From Limnohabitans lacus (GTDB lineage: Bacteria; Pseudomonadota; Gammaproteobacteria; Burkholderiales; Burkholderiaceae_C): a DNA stretch of 64,000 nucleotides. The DNA lies in NCBI RefSeq assembly GCF_030053395.1, contig NZ_JASGBH010000006.1:124001-188000 (forward strand), read 5' to 3'. Position numbers and translations under genes: made by a program. This document shows positions 1 to 8,009 of this stretch, one piece after another (position 1 is the first letter of the stretch; the number at the start of each line of letters is the position of its first letter). The notes under the pieces were generated by a model. It did no database searches. It had not been told where the DNA came from and saw only the letters and a list, made by a program, of their open reading frames with translations.

Positions 1-53
1 CGGGCCTCGGTTTCGATTGGGAACGGCTAATATCAGTTCATCAGGAGACACGA

Positions 54-464
54 ATGAAACGATTGATTTTCTTGGCAGCCGCTTTGTTGGCATGCACATT
101 GACATGGGCAGACATCAAGGTGGTTTATCACTTGAGTGAGGGCATTCCTCAGGCGTCCAGAGCCATTGGCAATATACGGAATCACCTCAATGCCGATCCA
201 AAGGCCAAAATCGTGGTGGTGACTCATGGCTTGGGCATCGACTTTTTGCTGGATGGTGCGACCAACCAGATGGATCAACCTTTTGCAGGCAGTGTCAGCG
301 AATTGGTGGGCAAAGGCGTGGAGTTTCGGGTATGTAACAACACCTTGACGGCCCGCAAAATTTCAGCTGACAAAGTCTTGATGGAGGCCAAGGTTGTGCC
401 TTCAGGTGTTGCCGAAGTCGCCAAATTGCAAGCCAAAGAAGGCTTTGTGTATTTACGTCCTTGA
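54..464 (+). CDS. Periplasmic DsrE/DsrF-like sulfur-relay protein
   Basis: 136 aa with an N-terminal signal peptide (MKRLIFLAAALLACTLTWA) and then a small alpha/beta DsrE-type fold: a KVVYHL strand, the segment KIVVVTHGLGIDFLL and the cysteine-bearing segment GVEFRVCNNTL near residues 90-100. DsrE/F-like proteins bind or carry sulfane sulfur on a cysteine. The single Cys after the signal region (RVCNNTL) fits that role. AGGAGA stands 6-7 bases before the ATG. It directly precedes fccAB with a 45-base gap, so it probably belongs to the same sulfide-oxidation operon and may accept sulfur from flavocytochrome c. The family call is firm; the role as acceptor is inferred from context. Confidence 0.82.
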   Translation: MKRLIFLAAALLACTLTWADIKVVYHLSEGIPQASRAIGNIRNHLNADPKAKIVVVTHGLGIDFLLDGATNQMDQPFAGSVSELVGKGVEFRVCNNTLTARKISADKVLMEAKVVPSGVAEVAKLQAKEGFVYLRP

Positions 465-509
465 TGCCGTTTCGTCGCGCGTCGGCATTCATTTTCCTCA
501 GGAGAACTC

Positions 510-815
510 ATGAAAATCCAATACGTTTTGACCGCCACTGCGCTGATGGTGATGTCGGGCTTGGCGCAAGCCCAGGTTGACCCAGCGCATGTGCGCAGTT
601 GGGCGGCCTCTTGTGCCGCGTGTCATGGCACCGACGGTCGTGCCCAACCCGGTATGGAGTCCTTGGCGGGCGCCAACAAAGACGACATGGTCAAGAAAAT
701 GCTGGATTTCAAGGCCGGACGCAAACCCGCGACACTCATGCACCAACTTGCCAAGGGTTATTCCGACGAGCAAATTGTTGCCATCGCCGGCTACTTTGCC
801 GCTCAAAAGAAATAA
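510..815 (+). CDS. fccA: Flavocytochrome c sulfide dehydrogenase, cytochrome subunit
   Basis: 101-aa secreted class I cytochrome c. A Sec signal ends near AQAQ (about residue 22). One heme motif, CAACH, is at residues 35-39, and a C-terminal stretch TLMHQLAKGYSDEQI supplies the likely Met ligand. Monoheme subunits of this size partner the FAD subunit FccB/SoxF, whose gene starts 12 bases downstream. The complex oxidises sulfide in the periplasm and passes electrons to soluble cytochrome c. An AGGAGA ribosome site precedes the ATG. Some FccA proteins have two hemes; this one clearly has one. Confidence 0.88.
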   Translation: MKIQYVLTATALMVMSGLAQAQVDPAHVRSWAASCAACHGTDGRAQPGMESLAGANKDDMVKKMLDFKAGRKPATLMHQLAKGYSDEQIVAIAGYFAAQKK

Positions 816-827
816 GGAATTACAGCC

Positions 828-2102
828 ATGCAACGACGTCATTTTTTGCAGACCGGTTCCGCGATGGGAGCCTTGGGCTTGGTTTCCGGCTGTGCCACCA
901 TGGGCGGCGGCAGTGGCCCCCAAGTGGCGGTCATCGGTGGTGGTTATTCGGGTGCAACGGCCGCCAAATACCTGCGCTTGTGGTCCGAGCACAAAATCCA
1001 GGTCACGCTGGTCGAACCGAACGACGCTTTCATTTCTTGCCCCATCTCCAACTTGGTCATTGGGGGCAGTAAAACCATCAACGACATCACCACCCCCTAT
1101 GACAACCTGACCAAGCGTCATGGTGTCAAAGTGATGAAAGATCGCGTGAACTCGATCGATGCCGACAAGCGCATCGTCAAGTTGGCAGGTGGTACCGAGT
1201 TGACTTATGACCGCTTGATTGTGTCCCCTGGGGTGGATTTCATGTGGGAAAACCTGCCCGGCATGGCGAAAGCGGGTGCCAAGGATAAAGTCATGCATGC
1301 ATGGAAAGCGGGTGAGCAAACCCTGACCTTGCGCAAACAACTGGAAGCCATGCCCGATGGCGGCGTGTTTGCCATGTCCATTCCGTTGGCCCCATACCGT
1401 TGCCCGCCCGGTCCTTACGAGCGTGCTTGTCAGGTGGCTGAGTATTTCACCAAGGCCAAGCCCAAGAGCAAGGTGCTGATCTTGGATGCCAACGACGATG
1501 TGACCTCCAAAGGGCCTTTGTTCAAAAAGGCTTGGGCTGAGCGCTACAAAGGGATCGTGGAGTACCGTGGCAAGCACCGTGTGACGGATGTGGATGCTGC
1601 CACCCAGACCCTCAAGTTCGAGTTCAATGACGACATCAAGGCCAATGTGCTGAATGTCATCCCCGACATGCGCGCGGGGGATATTGCTGTCAATGCAGGT
1701 TTGGCAACGGCCAACAAGCGTTGGTGCGAAGTCGACTTCCTGACTTTTGAGTCCAAAGCCGCCAAAAATGTGCACGTGCTGGGTGATTCGATCCAGATTG
1801 CACCGGGCATGCCCAAGTCAGGTCACATGGCCAACCAACACGGCAAGACTTGTGCTGCTGCCGTGGTGGCATTGTTGATGGGCAAAGAGGTCAACCCTCA
1901 GCCCATCTACAACAACACTTGCTACAGTTTTGTCAGCTCGGAGGACGTGGTCCACGTGGCCAGCGTGCACCGCTACGATGCGGATAAGAAGACCATGCTC
2001 ACTGTGCCAGGTTCGGGTGGCGTGTCCAGCGCGGCCAATGAACTGGAAGGCCGTTACGCCCTCGCTTGGGCACGCAACATCTGGGCTGATACGCTGGCTT
2101 GA
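828..2102 (+). CDS. fccB: Flavocytochrome c sulfide dehydrogenase, FAD subunit (FccB/SoxF)
   Basis: 424 aa. It starts with a twin-arginine signal (MQRRHFLQTGSAMGALGL) followed by SGC, a possible lipobox, so export of the folded flavoprotein and perhaps lipid anchoring are predicted. The dinucleotide-binding motif VAVIGGGYSGATAAKYL begins near residue 35. Cysteines in the SCPISNLV segment and in YRCPPGPYERACQVAEY match those conserved in the sulfide dehydrogenase flavoprotein family. A late motif, VHVLGDSIQ, contacts FAD. It oxidises sulfide to polysulfide with FccA as electron acceptor. A strong hairpin terminator follows. Confidence 0.9.
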   Translation: MQRRHFLQTGSAMGALGLVSGCATMGGGSGPQVAVIGGGYSGATAAKYLRLWSEHKIQVTLVEPNDAFISCPISNLVIGGSKTINDITTPYDNLTKRHGVKVMKDRVNSIDADKRIVKLAGGTELTYDRLIVSPGVDFMWENLPGMAKAGAKDKVMHAWKAGEQTLTLRKQLEAMPDGGVFAMSIPLAPYRCPPGPYERACQVAEYFTKAKPKSKVLILDANDDVTSKGPLFKKAWAERYKGIVEYRGKHRVTDVDAATQTLKFEFNDDIKANVLNVIPDMRAGDIAVNAGLATANKRWCEVDFLTFESKAAKNVHVLGDSIQIAPGMPKSGHMANQHGKTCAAAVVALLMGKEVNPQPIYNNTCYSFVSSEDVVHVASVHRYDADKKTMLTVPGSGGVSSAANELEGRYALAWARNIWADTLA

Positions 2103-2115
2103 TTGGTCACTGAGC

Positions 2116-2149
2116 AAACGCCGCAGTCGTCAGGCCGCGGCGTTTTTTT
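2116..2149 (+). terminator. Rho-independent terminator after fccB
   Basis: Nine-base arms AAACGCCGC (2116-2124) and GCGGCGTTT (2137-2145) enclose a 12-base loop, and the T run is at 2143-2149. It lies 14 bases after the fccB stop and closes the DsrE-fccAB unit before the diheme cytochrome. Confidence 0.85.
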
Positions 2150-2190
2150 ACGACGATTCTTCTTGTAATCCTTGTGGATCGAGATCCTTC

Positions 2191-2814
2191 ATGAAAAAAC
2201 ATTTCCACTCCATCCGCCTGCTGACTCAGGCGCTTGTGTTCTTCGGCGCTGCGGTGCTGGGCAGTTCGGTCCAGGCCCAAGCGGATGAAGCCCGTGCCAA
2301 AAAAATCGTGGGCGGTTCCTGCTTTGTATGTCACGGTGCCGAAGGCGAATCTTCCAGCGAAGTGTTTCCCCGCCTGGCGGGACAGCATTGGGAGTACACG
2401 GCCAAGCAGCTTGAAAATTTCAAAAATGGCAAGCGCAAGAGCACGGCCATGGCCGACATGGTGGCCAAGTTGACCCCGGATGAGATGGTGGCGCTGGGCA
2501 AATTTTTTGAAAAGCAAAATCCAGCTGTGGAGCCACCTAAAGATGCGGAGTTGGCCGCGGTGGGGAAGTTCATTTATCACAAAGGCAATAAATACAGCGG
2601 TCTGGCCGCTTGCGCCAGCTGCCACGGAGCAGAGGCTAAGGGCACGGCAGCGTTGCCTCGATTGGCTGGGCAGTATGCGGGTTACACCGAAACCCAGCTC
2701 AAGCAGTTTAATCAGCGTGAGCGCACCAATGACAACGCTGTGATGCATGCGATTGCCAGCAAAATGACACCCTTGGAAATGGCGGCTGTTGCCGAGTACT
2801 TGAGCGGCAAATGA
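2191..2814 (+). CDS. Diheme cytochrome c4-type protein
   Basis: 207 aa from the ATG at 2191 (the open frame extends upstream into fccB, but no signal peptide begins there). The Sec signal ends near VQAQA. Two tandem cytochrome c domains follow: CFVCH at about residue 47 and CASCH at about residue 146. Each is followed by a PRLAGQ segment and a Met-containing region, the layout of cytochrome c4 (about 190-210 aa). It would carry electrons from FccAB or Sox toward terminal oxidases. It follows the fccB terminator and is convergent with yeeE1, whose stop is only 12 bases away. A second c4 lies at 63099. Confidence 0.88.
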   Translation: MKKHFHSIRLLTQALVFFGAAVLGSSVQAQADEARAKKIVGGSCFVCHGAEGESSSEVFPRLAGQHWEYTAKQLENFKNGKRKSTAMADMVAKLTPDEMVALGKFFEKQNPAVEPPKDAELAAVGKFIYHKGNKYSGLAACASCHGAEAKGTAALPRLAGQYAGYTETQLKQFNQRERTNDNAVMHAIASKMTPLEMAAVAEYLSGK

Positions 2815-2826
2815 TTTTTTTTGCGT

Positions 2827-3933
2827 TCAGGGGGCGGTCAAACCTGATACCGGCATCGCCTGAGAAGGTTTGACAATCGCTGTTGGCCCACCATCCAACC
2901 AGCGATCGGTCAACCCTGCGCCTGCCCACATTCCCATCAGGCTCACCCATGCAGTGAGCGCGAAGATGGCGCCACCGGTGACGCCAGCGCCTACAGCGCA
3001 CCCACCTGCGAGCATCGATCCGAAGCCCATCAAGATGGCTCCGCCAATGTAGCGGCGCATGCTGTAGCCATCGGTGAAGCCTTCCAGCTTCCAATCCTTG
3101 CCCAGCAAGGCGCCCATCAGAGATCCCAGAAAAACCCCCGGCATCAACCCGAACTCGAAGCCGATCGGGGGCCAAGGCCACTGCACCACGCGCATGAGCC
3201 ATTCAGCAGAAGGACCGCTAAAAGTCAGGCCTTGAATTTGCACGGGGTCAAAAGATTCACGGGCCACCCATTGGCTAAAGCCCCAGGCAGCCGCCACCAT
3301 CAACCCGGTGCCGATGCCGCCCACCCACATCCAAAAACTGCGCTGGGGAGAGCGCCAAGAAAAATACAAAGCAGCGATCAACCACACGCCGCCCATGGCC
3401 AAACCTGCGCCGTGCCCCAGACCTGTAATGGCCAACAGGTCACGCGCTGCGCCGCCTGGAACGGTCCACCAAGCGCTGATGGCCAAACGCACAGGGGACA
3501 AAACGCCGGAGAGTGCTGATTGGGCCGTGACGGCAAAGATCAGGCCAGACAACAGTGCGCGCAAATTGCCATTGGCCGACAGCACCAACAAGCGGCTGGC
3601 ACAGCCACGTGTCATGACCATGCCCACGCCAAACATCAAACCGCCGATGAGGGCGCCCGACAGGCTGCCCGTGGCCGCAATTTGACGCGCGTTGTGGGTG
3701 TCCAGCCAGCCCATCAAGACCATGAGCTGTACGGCGATGACGGCGGAGGAAAAGGCCAGTAACCACACCGAAAGTTTGTCGCCAAATCGGCGGTGCCAAA
3801 ACTCGATCACGGCTGCACGAAGGCAAAAACGCGAGCGCTGCGCAAAAAACCCAAACAAGCCGCCGATCAGCGCACCGCCGGTGGCCAGGACCGTGGGGTT
3901 TCCGTAGGCTTCCAACCATTGGGCCATGGGCAT
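2827..3933 (-). CDS. YeeE/YedE-family sulfur transporter, copy 1
   Basis: 368 aa integral membrane protein with about ten hydrophobic segments made of two related halves. Hallmarks of the YeeE/YedE (TsuA-like) family are the FGFFAQRSRFCLRAA segment near the N-terminus, MVMTRGCASRLLVLSANGNLRALLS in the middle and LAGGCAVGAGVTGG near the C-terminus. The buried cysteines in these motifs relay thiosulfate or sulfur in characterised TsuA proteins. The ATG has a GGAG site 6 bases upstream. A paralogue lies immediately upstream on the same strand. Transport of thiosulfate or sulfane sulfur is inferred from the family and the surrounding sulfur genes. Confidence 0.88.
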   Translation of the reverse strand: MPMAQWLEAYGNPTVLATGGALIGGLFGFFAQRSRFCLRAAVIEFWHRRFGDKLSVWLLAFSSAVIAVQLMVLMGWLDTHNARQIAATGSLSGALIGGLMFGVGMVMTRGCASRLLVLSANGNLRALLSGLIFAVTAQSALSGVLSPVRLAISAWWTVPGGAARDLLAITGLGHGAGLAMGGVWLIAALYFSWRSPQRSFWMWVGGIGTGLMVAAAWGFSQWVARESFDPVQIQGLTFSGPSAEWLMRVVQWPWPPIGFEFGLMPGVFLGSLMGALLGKDWKLEGFTDGYSMRRYIGGAILMGFGSMLAGGCAVGAGVTGGAIFALTAWVSLMGMWAGAGLTDRWLDGGPTAIVKPSQAMPVSGLTAP

Positions 3934-3946
3934 GGCAAACTCCAGT

Positions 3947-3968
3947 TACATCATTATTGAATGATGTA
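3947..3968. promoter_or_regulatory. Operator-like palindrome upstream of yeeE copy 1
   Basis: Perfect 9-base arms TACATCATT and AATGATGTA are separated by ATTG, 14 bases upstream of the copy 1 start. In the 86-base gap between the two yeeE genes it is the strongest dyad, so it may be a repressor site. The cognate factor is not identified. Confidence 0.5.
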
Positions 3969-3996
3969 TATCTTAAGGTGTGCCAGCCATGGGGCC

Positions 3997-4010
3997 TTGA
4001 TCAAGGTCAG
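3997..4010. promoter_or_regulatory. Imperfect Fnr-type box upstream of yeeE copy 1
   Basis: Read on the minus strand this is CTGACCTTGATCAA, one mismatch from the TTGAC-N4-ATCAA form of the Fnr/Dnr box. It is centred about 70 bases upstream of the copy 1 start, a distance compatible with an activator at -41.5. It also overlaps a 12-base perfect palindrome (3995-4006). Confidence 0.4.
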
Positions 4011-4019
4011 TGTCAGGTC

Positions 4020-5084
4020 TTAGATGGCCCACCCCATGCTTTTGCTCAGACGCCATGCCAGACCAGCGCCTGCCCAAATGCTGATGAGCGTCGTCCATGC
4101 TGTCAGTGCAAAGATGGATCCGCCCGTCATGCCAGCGCCCACGGTGCAACCACCGGCCAAGACGGCACCAAAGCCCATCAAGATGGCCCCCGTCAGGTAG
4201 TGGCCCAATTTGTTCTCGGTTTTGAAGCCTTCCAGTTTGAACTCGCGGCCGACCAAGGCGCCGATCAAGGAGCCCAAGAAAGTGCCGGGCAAGACCCCGG
4301 TGTCAAAGCCCCAGCTGGCGGCATTGGCTGTGGACAGCACACGCATCAGCCATTCGGCTGAGGGACTGCTGAAGCTCAGGCTTTGCACGGCCACGGGTTC
4401 AAACGAGGCAGATGCGATGGCCTGGGTCAAGCCCCAGCCCATCGCGATGGTGCTTCCCGCCAAGGCGGCACCCAGACCCAATGCCCAGCGGCCTGCGTGA
4501 TGGCGCAAAAAGAACGCCAGGCCGATCACCAAGCCCAAGGCAGACAGGACCAAGCCGCCAGTAGGACCCAAGCCGGTGACCTGCAGCAAATCACGCGAGG
4601 GTCCGCCATCGACAGGCCACAGTTGCGTCAATTGCAATTTCAAAGGTGCCAGCCAGCCGCCCACGGTGGCTTGCACCGTCACGGCAAAAACCAAGCCAGA
4701 CAGCAGCGCCCGCAAATTGCCGTTGGCCGACAACACCAGCAATCGGCTGGCACAGCCACGCGTCAAGATCATGCCCGCACCAAAGCACAAACCGCCCAGC
4801 ACTGCGCCTGAAATGCTGCCCGGTTGCGCCATGAAGCGAGAGACCGAAGGCTTGAGCCAGCCCATGCTGACCAGCAGCTGCACACTGAACAAGCAAGCGC
4901 CAAAAGCCAACAACCAGACACTCAAACGCTCGCCAGCCTGACCTTCGCAGCATTCCAGCACGGCCGCACGCGCACAAAAACGTGTACGTTGGGCCGCAAA
5001 ACCAAACACCAAGCCAATGAGTACGCCCCCAGCTGCCAAGACATTGGCATCACCCCAAGTTTCCAACAGGCTTGCAAGATTCAC
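4020..5084 (-). CDS. YeeE/YedE-family sulfur transporter, copy 2
   Basis: 354 aa, ten or so membrane segments. It has the same three cysteine motifs as copy 1: FGFAAQRTRFCARAA, MILTRGCASRLLVLSANGNLRALLSG and LAGGCTVGAGMTGG. I place the start at the GTG at 5084 because TTGGAG lies 6 bases upstream and the N-terminus then aligns with copy 1 (LLETWGDANVLAAGG against WLEAYGNPTVLATGG). A longer frame begins with TTG at 5096, which is itself part of that ribosome site. It is divergent from the thioredoxin-like gene. Likely thiosulfate or sulfane sulfur import. Confidence 0.85.
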   Translation of the reverse strand: MNLASLLETWGDANVLAAGGVLIGLVFGFAAQRTRFCARAAVLECCEGQAGERLSVWLLAFGACLFSVQLLVSMGWLKPSVSRFMAQPGSISGAVLGGLCFGAGMILTRGCASRLLVLSANGNLRALLSGLVFAVTVQATVGGWLAPLKLQLTQLWPVDGGPSRDLLQVTGLGPTGGLVLSALGLVIGLAFFLRHHAGRWALGLGAALAGSTIAMGWGLTQAIASASFEPVAVQSLSFSSPSAEWLMRVLSTANAASWGFDTGVLPGTFLGSLIGALVGREFKLEGFKTENKLGHYLTGAILMGFGAVLAGGCTVGAGMTGGSIFALTAWTTLISIWAGAGLAWRLSKSMGWAI

Positions 5085-5178
5085 AGTGATCTCCAATAAT
5101 TCGATAATTACTTATATTTGCTGTTGCCTAAATTTCGCGGCAAACAATGCTATTTTCCTGGTTTTTCGATCGACCTTC

Positions 5179-5664
5179 ATGAACAAGACCACTTTGAATG
5201 CAGTGTTTCAACGACGCCATTTCTTGGGGCTGCTCACTTTGTTGGCGTTCAATGAAGTTGCAGCACAAACTGCCTTGCCCGCGAGCTTGCCTTCGCCGTC
5301 CTCTTTGCAAGTTGAATTGAGCAGGGCATTGCAGCAAAAGCAACCCTTGATTGTCATGGTGAGTCTGGAGGGGTGTCCGTTTTGCCGTGTTGCCCGCAGC
5401 AGCCATTTGGTGCCCATGCAAAAGGCAGGAGCGACCATCGTCCAGCTGGACATGCGCAGTCCTCTGCCCGTGTTGGATTTCCAGGGGCGTGCCACCACGC
5501 ATGATCAATTGATCAAACAATGGCGCATCTCCATTGCACCGACCTTGCTTTTCTTTGGACCGGGAGGCAAAGAAGTCGCTGAGCGGATGGAGGGCGGCTA
5601 TCTGCCAGATTTTTACGGTCCCTATCTGGATGAACGCATCCTCAAAGGACGCCAGGCTCTTTGA
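5179..5664 (+). CDS. Exported thioredoxin-like protein with CPFC motif (SoxW/SoxS-like)
   Basis: 161 aa from the ATG at 5179. The N-terminal signal is a possible Tat type (FQRRHFLGLLTLLAF), cut after VAAQ. A thioredoxin fold follows, with the redox motif GCPFCRVA at about residues 72-76 and the cis-Pro segment SIAPTLLFF. Thioredoxin-like SoxW/SoxS proteins keep the SoxY cysteine reduced and active. No soxV/ccdA partner is present in the window, so how it is re-reduced is unknown. It is divergent from yeeE copy 2, and its stop is 65 bases from the Fnr-like gene. Confidence 0.78.
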   Translation: MNKTTLNAVFQRRHFLGLLTLLAFNEVAAQTALPASLPSPSSLQVELSRALQQKQPLIVMVSLEGCPFCRVARSSHLVPMQKAGATIVQLDMRSPLPVLDFQGRATTHDQLIKQWRISIAPTLLFFGPGGKEVAERMEGGYLPDFYGPYLDERILKGRQAL

Positions 5665-5729
5665 CGTTGTGAGCCACTTGGCATGGCTTTTGAGATGCCG
5701 CAAGAGATTCCTTGATTGACCCATCACCC

Positions 5730-6431
5730 ATGATTCCCATTCGCATTGAATCTGCCTGGAAAGGCATCTCAGACTGTCGCAGTTGTGGCATCCGTGACAT
5801 GGTGCTGTTTGCCGATCTCAACGAGCAAGACTTCAGTGAGATGCACTCACCTATCGACGATATGGTGTTTCAATCGGATTCGGTTCTGTACACCGAGGGG
5901 CAAACGGCGCAAGGGCTGTACACACTGAGAAAAGGCACCGTCAAATTGGTGCGATCGACAGTTGATGGTCGAGAACGAATTGTCAGGGTGCTGCGCCCAG
6001 GGGATGTCATCGGACTCGAGTCATTGGGTACAGGGCGCTATGACTGTGAGGCTGTGGCCATGGTCGACATCAGTGTTTGCAGGATTCCCTTGTCGGTGAT
6101 CACTCAACTTTCAGGCACTTCGCCTCGCTTGCATTTGAGGTTGATGCAAAAGTGGCAGCAAGCTTTGAAGGATGCAGACGACTGGCTGGCTGAATTGAAC
6201 TTTGGGACTGCGCGTCAGCGCGTGGCCGGTCTGGCCTTAAAGATGCGTGATCCTGATCGGCCACAGTTCACTTCATTTTTTGCGCGTGACGATATGGGGG
6301 CCATGCTGGATTTGAAGCTGGAAACCGTGAGCCGTGAAATTTCGGGTTTGGTGCGCGACGGCGCTTTGAAAGCCTGTGATAAACAAGGTCGGCGTTATGA
6401 AATCCTCGATGAAAAAATTCTGACAGCTTGA
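5730..6431 (+). CDS. Crp/Fnr-family transcriptional regulator
   Basis: 233 aa from the ATG at 5730; a TTG at 5712 would add six residues. An N-terminal cyclic-nucleotide-binding-like barrel contains VLYTEGQTAQGLYTLRKG and PGDVIGLE, and the C-terminal winged helix contains KLETVSREISGL. The E..SR pattern in the recognition helix is that of Fnr proteins, which read TTGAT-N4-ATCAA. Three of the four E. coli Fnr cluster cysteines have counterparts (CRSC near residue 16 and SVCRIPL), but the C29 position is Val. It may therefore lack a classical 4Fe-4S cluster or use a different ligand. Matching boxes occur before sqr and cytochrome c4. Confidence 0.88.
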   Translation: MIPIRIESAWKGISDCRSCGIRDMVLFADLNEQDFSEMHSPIDDMVFQSDSVLYTEGQTAQGLYTLRKGTVKLVRSTVDGRERIVRVLRPGDVIGLESLGTGRYDCEAVAMVDISVCRIPLSVITQLSGTSPRLHLRLMQKWQQALKDADDWLAELNFGTARQRVAGLALKMRDPDRPQFTSFFARDDMGAMLDLKLETVSREISGLVRDGALKACDKQGRRYEILDEKILTA

Positions 6432-6445
6432 AGCGATCATTGGGC

Positions 6446-7063
6446 TTAGCGTTTTCGGGCGGTCAAGCCCAATAAGCCCGACATGCCTTTGTGGGCTGTG
6501 CCTTCATCGATCTGAGCTTCATAGGTTTGTAAATCGATGATGTCGTAATTCGGGAAAGCTTCTTTCATCATGTGCTCATCGTACATATGGTCGAGTTTTC
6601 CGGGGCCACCAGTGTTGAACTTCAACTGTGCAGCCGTATAGCCCTGAATGATCAGCGTCCCGCCCGACTTCAGGCTGGTGTCCATCTTGGTAAAAAGCAA
6701 CTGACGGTCGGCCGGACTGGCAAATTGGAAAAAAATTCCCACCACGTTGTCGTAATGTGCGTCTTGCCAGGCAAATGATTGCCAATCGCAGCAATGCCAA
6801 TGAACCGATTGCTGGCGGCATTCGGCCAATCGTTTTGCCTTGCGGAGGGCATTTTCTGAGAAGTCAAAGGCGTCGACCTTGAGGCCCTGTTCCGCCAACC
6901 AGACGCCGTTGCGGCCTTCTCCGTCTGCGACGGCCAGCGCTGAGCCTGCATGCAGGTGCATGGCTTGGCTGCGCAAATAGGCATTGGGCGTTTCACCGAA
7001 AAGGTAGTGCTCCGAGGCAAATCGCTGGTCCCAAGTGTGTTGTGGGTTGTTGAATGCGGACAT
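6446..7063 (-). CDS. SAM-dependent methyltransferase (class I, TehB-like)
   Basis: 205 aa from the ATG at 7063. The upstream part of the open frame is low-quality and crosses the promoter of the divergent rhodanese gene. Motif I is degenerate but readable (ALAVADGEGRNGVWLAEQG), followed by the acidic loop VDAFDFSENALRKAK and motif IV NVVGIFFQF. The N-terminus WDQRFASEHYLFGETPN is typical of TehB/thiopurine-type methyltransferases found in sulfur, tellurite or selenite contexts. The substrate is not identifiable. It converges with the Fnr-like gene, 15 bases away. Confidence 0.8.
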   Translation of the reverse strand: MSAFNNPQHTWDQRFASEHYLFGETPNAYLRSQAMHLHAGSALAVADGEGRNGVWLAEQGLKVDAFDFSENALRKAKRLAECRQQSVHWHCCDWQSFAWQDAHYDNVVGIFFQFASPADRQLLFTKMDTSLKSGGTLIIQGYTAAQLKFNTGGPGKLDHMYDEHMMKEAFPNYDIIDLQTYEAQIDEGTAHKGMSGLLGLTARKR

Positions 7064-7114
7064 GGTTTTGTGCGCCCTGTGTTGAAGCGCAAACGCTGAT
7101 GATAAAAAATGAGT

Positions 7115-7134
7115 ATATTCGTGAAAACTTATGG
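7115..7134. promoter_or_regulatory. ATATTC-N8 sulfur element before the rhodanese gene
   Basis: ATATTC, eight bases, then TTATGG. The left half is identical to the element upstream of the ArsR-type sox regulator; the right half is degenerate. It overlaps the ATG at 7131, so either the mRNA is near-leaderless or translation starts at the GTG at 7143. Confidence 0.45.
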
Positions 7135-7619
7135 ATTGGATCGTGATCACCACAAACTTACGCCGCGCCTTCTGGAGTGTCTGCGTGTGCTGCGGCGCTT
7201 TTGCCAGCCAGACTCTTTGGGCCGCAGACCACAAAGCAGTGGCTGCGGATGAGATGTCGGCTTATCTGGAGTTTGTGGACTACGGTGGGGGCACGATCTT
7301 CCCCGAACAAATCCCCAAAGCTGAATACGCCAAGATGCTCATCATCGATACACGTGATGGTTCGCAGTACGTGAAAGACCACATTCCTGGCGCCATCCAC
7401 ATCGAGTGGCGACAAGTATTGGCAAAGTCAGATCAAATCCCGAAAGACAAACCTGTCTTGGTTTATTGCAACACTGGGAGTTTGTCGGCACAAGCCGGTT
7501 TTGCCTTGCGCGTAGCAGGTTGGGAAAATGTTCGCATCCTTCAGGGTGGGTATGCAGAATGGAAAGCCAAGGGTGGCATGGATGCAAACCTCAAAGCAAC
7601 TTCAGCGCCACAACATTGA
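7131..7619 (+). CDS. Periplasmic rhodanese (sulfurtransferase)
   Basis: 162 aa, or 158 if the GTG at 7143 is used; no clear ribosome site precedes the ATG. An N-terminal signal peptide (VCVCCGAFASQTLWA) is followed by one rhodanese domain. The DTRDGSQYVKDHIPGAIHIEW segment and the active-site loop VLVYCNTGSLSAQAGF (Cys about residue 113) are intact. It moves sulfane sulfur between thiol carriers. A close paralogue sits at 30598, and the segment YLEFVDYGGG plus the active loop are nearly identical. It forms an operon with the next rhodanese, 9 bases downstream. Confidence 0.88.
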   Translation: MDWIVITTNLRRAFWSVCVCCGAFASQTLWAADHKAVAADEMSAYLEFVDYGGGTIFPEQIPKAEYAKMLIIDTRDGSQYVKDHIPGAIHIEWRQVLAKSDQIPKDKPVLVYCNTGSLSAQAGFALRVAGWENVRILQGGYAEWKAKGGMDANLKATSAPQH

Positions 7620-7628
7620 GAAAGACTT

Positions 7629-8009
7629 ATGAAAACAGCACACGATTTGGTGACGCAAGCCAAGAACATGACGCAAGAAATTTCTTTGCATGAGGCCGAA
7701 CAAGCGATGCTTGCTGCGGACGTTTTGTTGGATGTTCGTGAAGCAGATGAGTACGCTGCGGGCCACTTGCGCGGGGCTGTCTTGATGCCCCGTGGTTTGC
7801 TGGAGTTCAAACTCAGTGCGTCTCCTGCGCTGTCTGCACGCGACATCAAAGTGGTGGTGTATTGCAAGACGAGTGGGCGAGCAGCTTTGGCGGCGCAAAC
7901 CATGCAGGCCATGGGGTATTTGAATGTGGCGTCCATTGCGGGCGGGTATGACGCGTGGGTGGCCGCAGGCAAGGCCGTTGTTCGGCCTGAACAACCGTCC
8001 TACGAATGA
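7629..8009 (+). CDS. Cytoplasmic rhodanese-like protein
   Basis: 126 aa single-domain rhodanese without a signal peptide. LLDVREADEYAAGHLRGAVLMPRG is followed by VVVYCKTSGRAALAAQTM, where Cys79 is the persulfide-forming residue in a six-residue active loop CKTSGR. The gene begins 9 bases after the exported rhodanese and is probably co-transcribed, giving one enzyme on each side of the membrane. The acceptor is unknown. Confidence 0.88.
   Translation: MKTAHDLVTQAKNMTQEISLHEAEQAMLAADVLLDVREADEYAAGHLRGAVLMPRGLLEFKLSASPALSARDIKVVVYCKTSGRAALAAQTMQAMGYLNVASIAGGYDAWVAAGKAVVRPEQPSYE

Noticed and set aside
498-1775. Long minus-strand open frame (425 codons) across fccAB
   Set aside because: It is antisense to two genes with clear motifs, and its translation is His/Gly-rich with no recognisable family.
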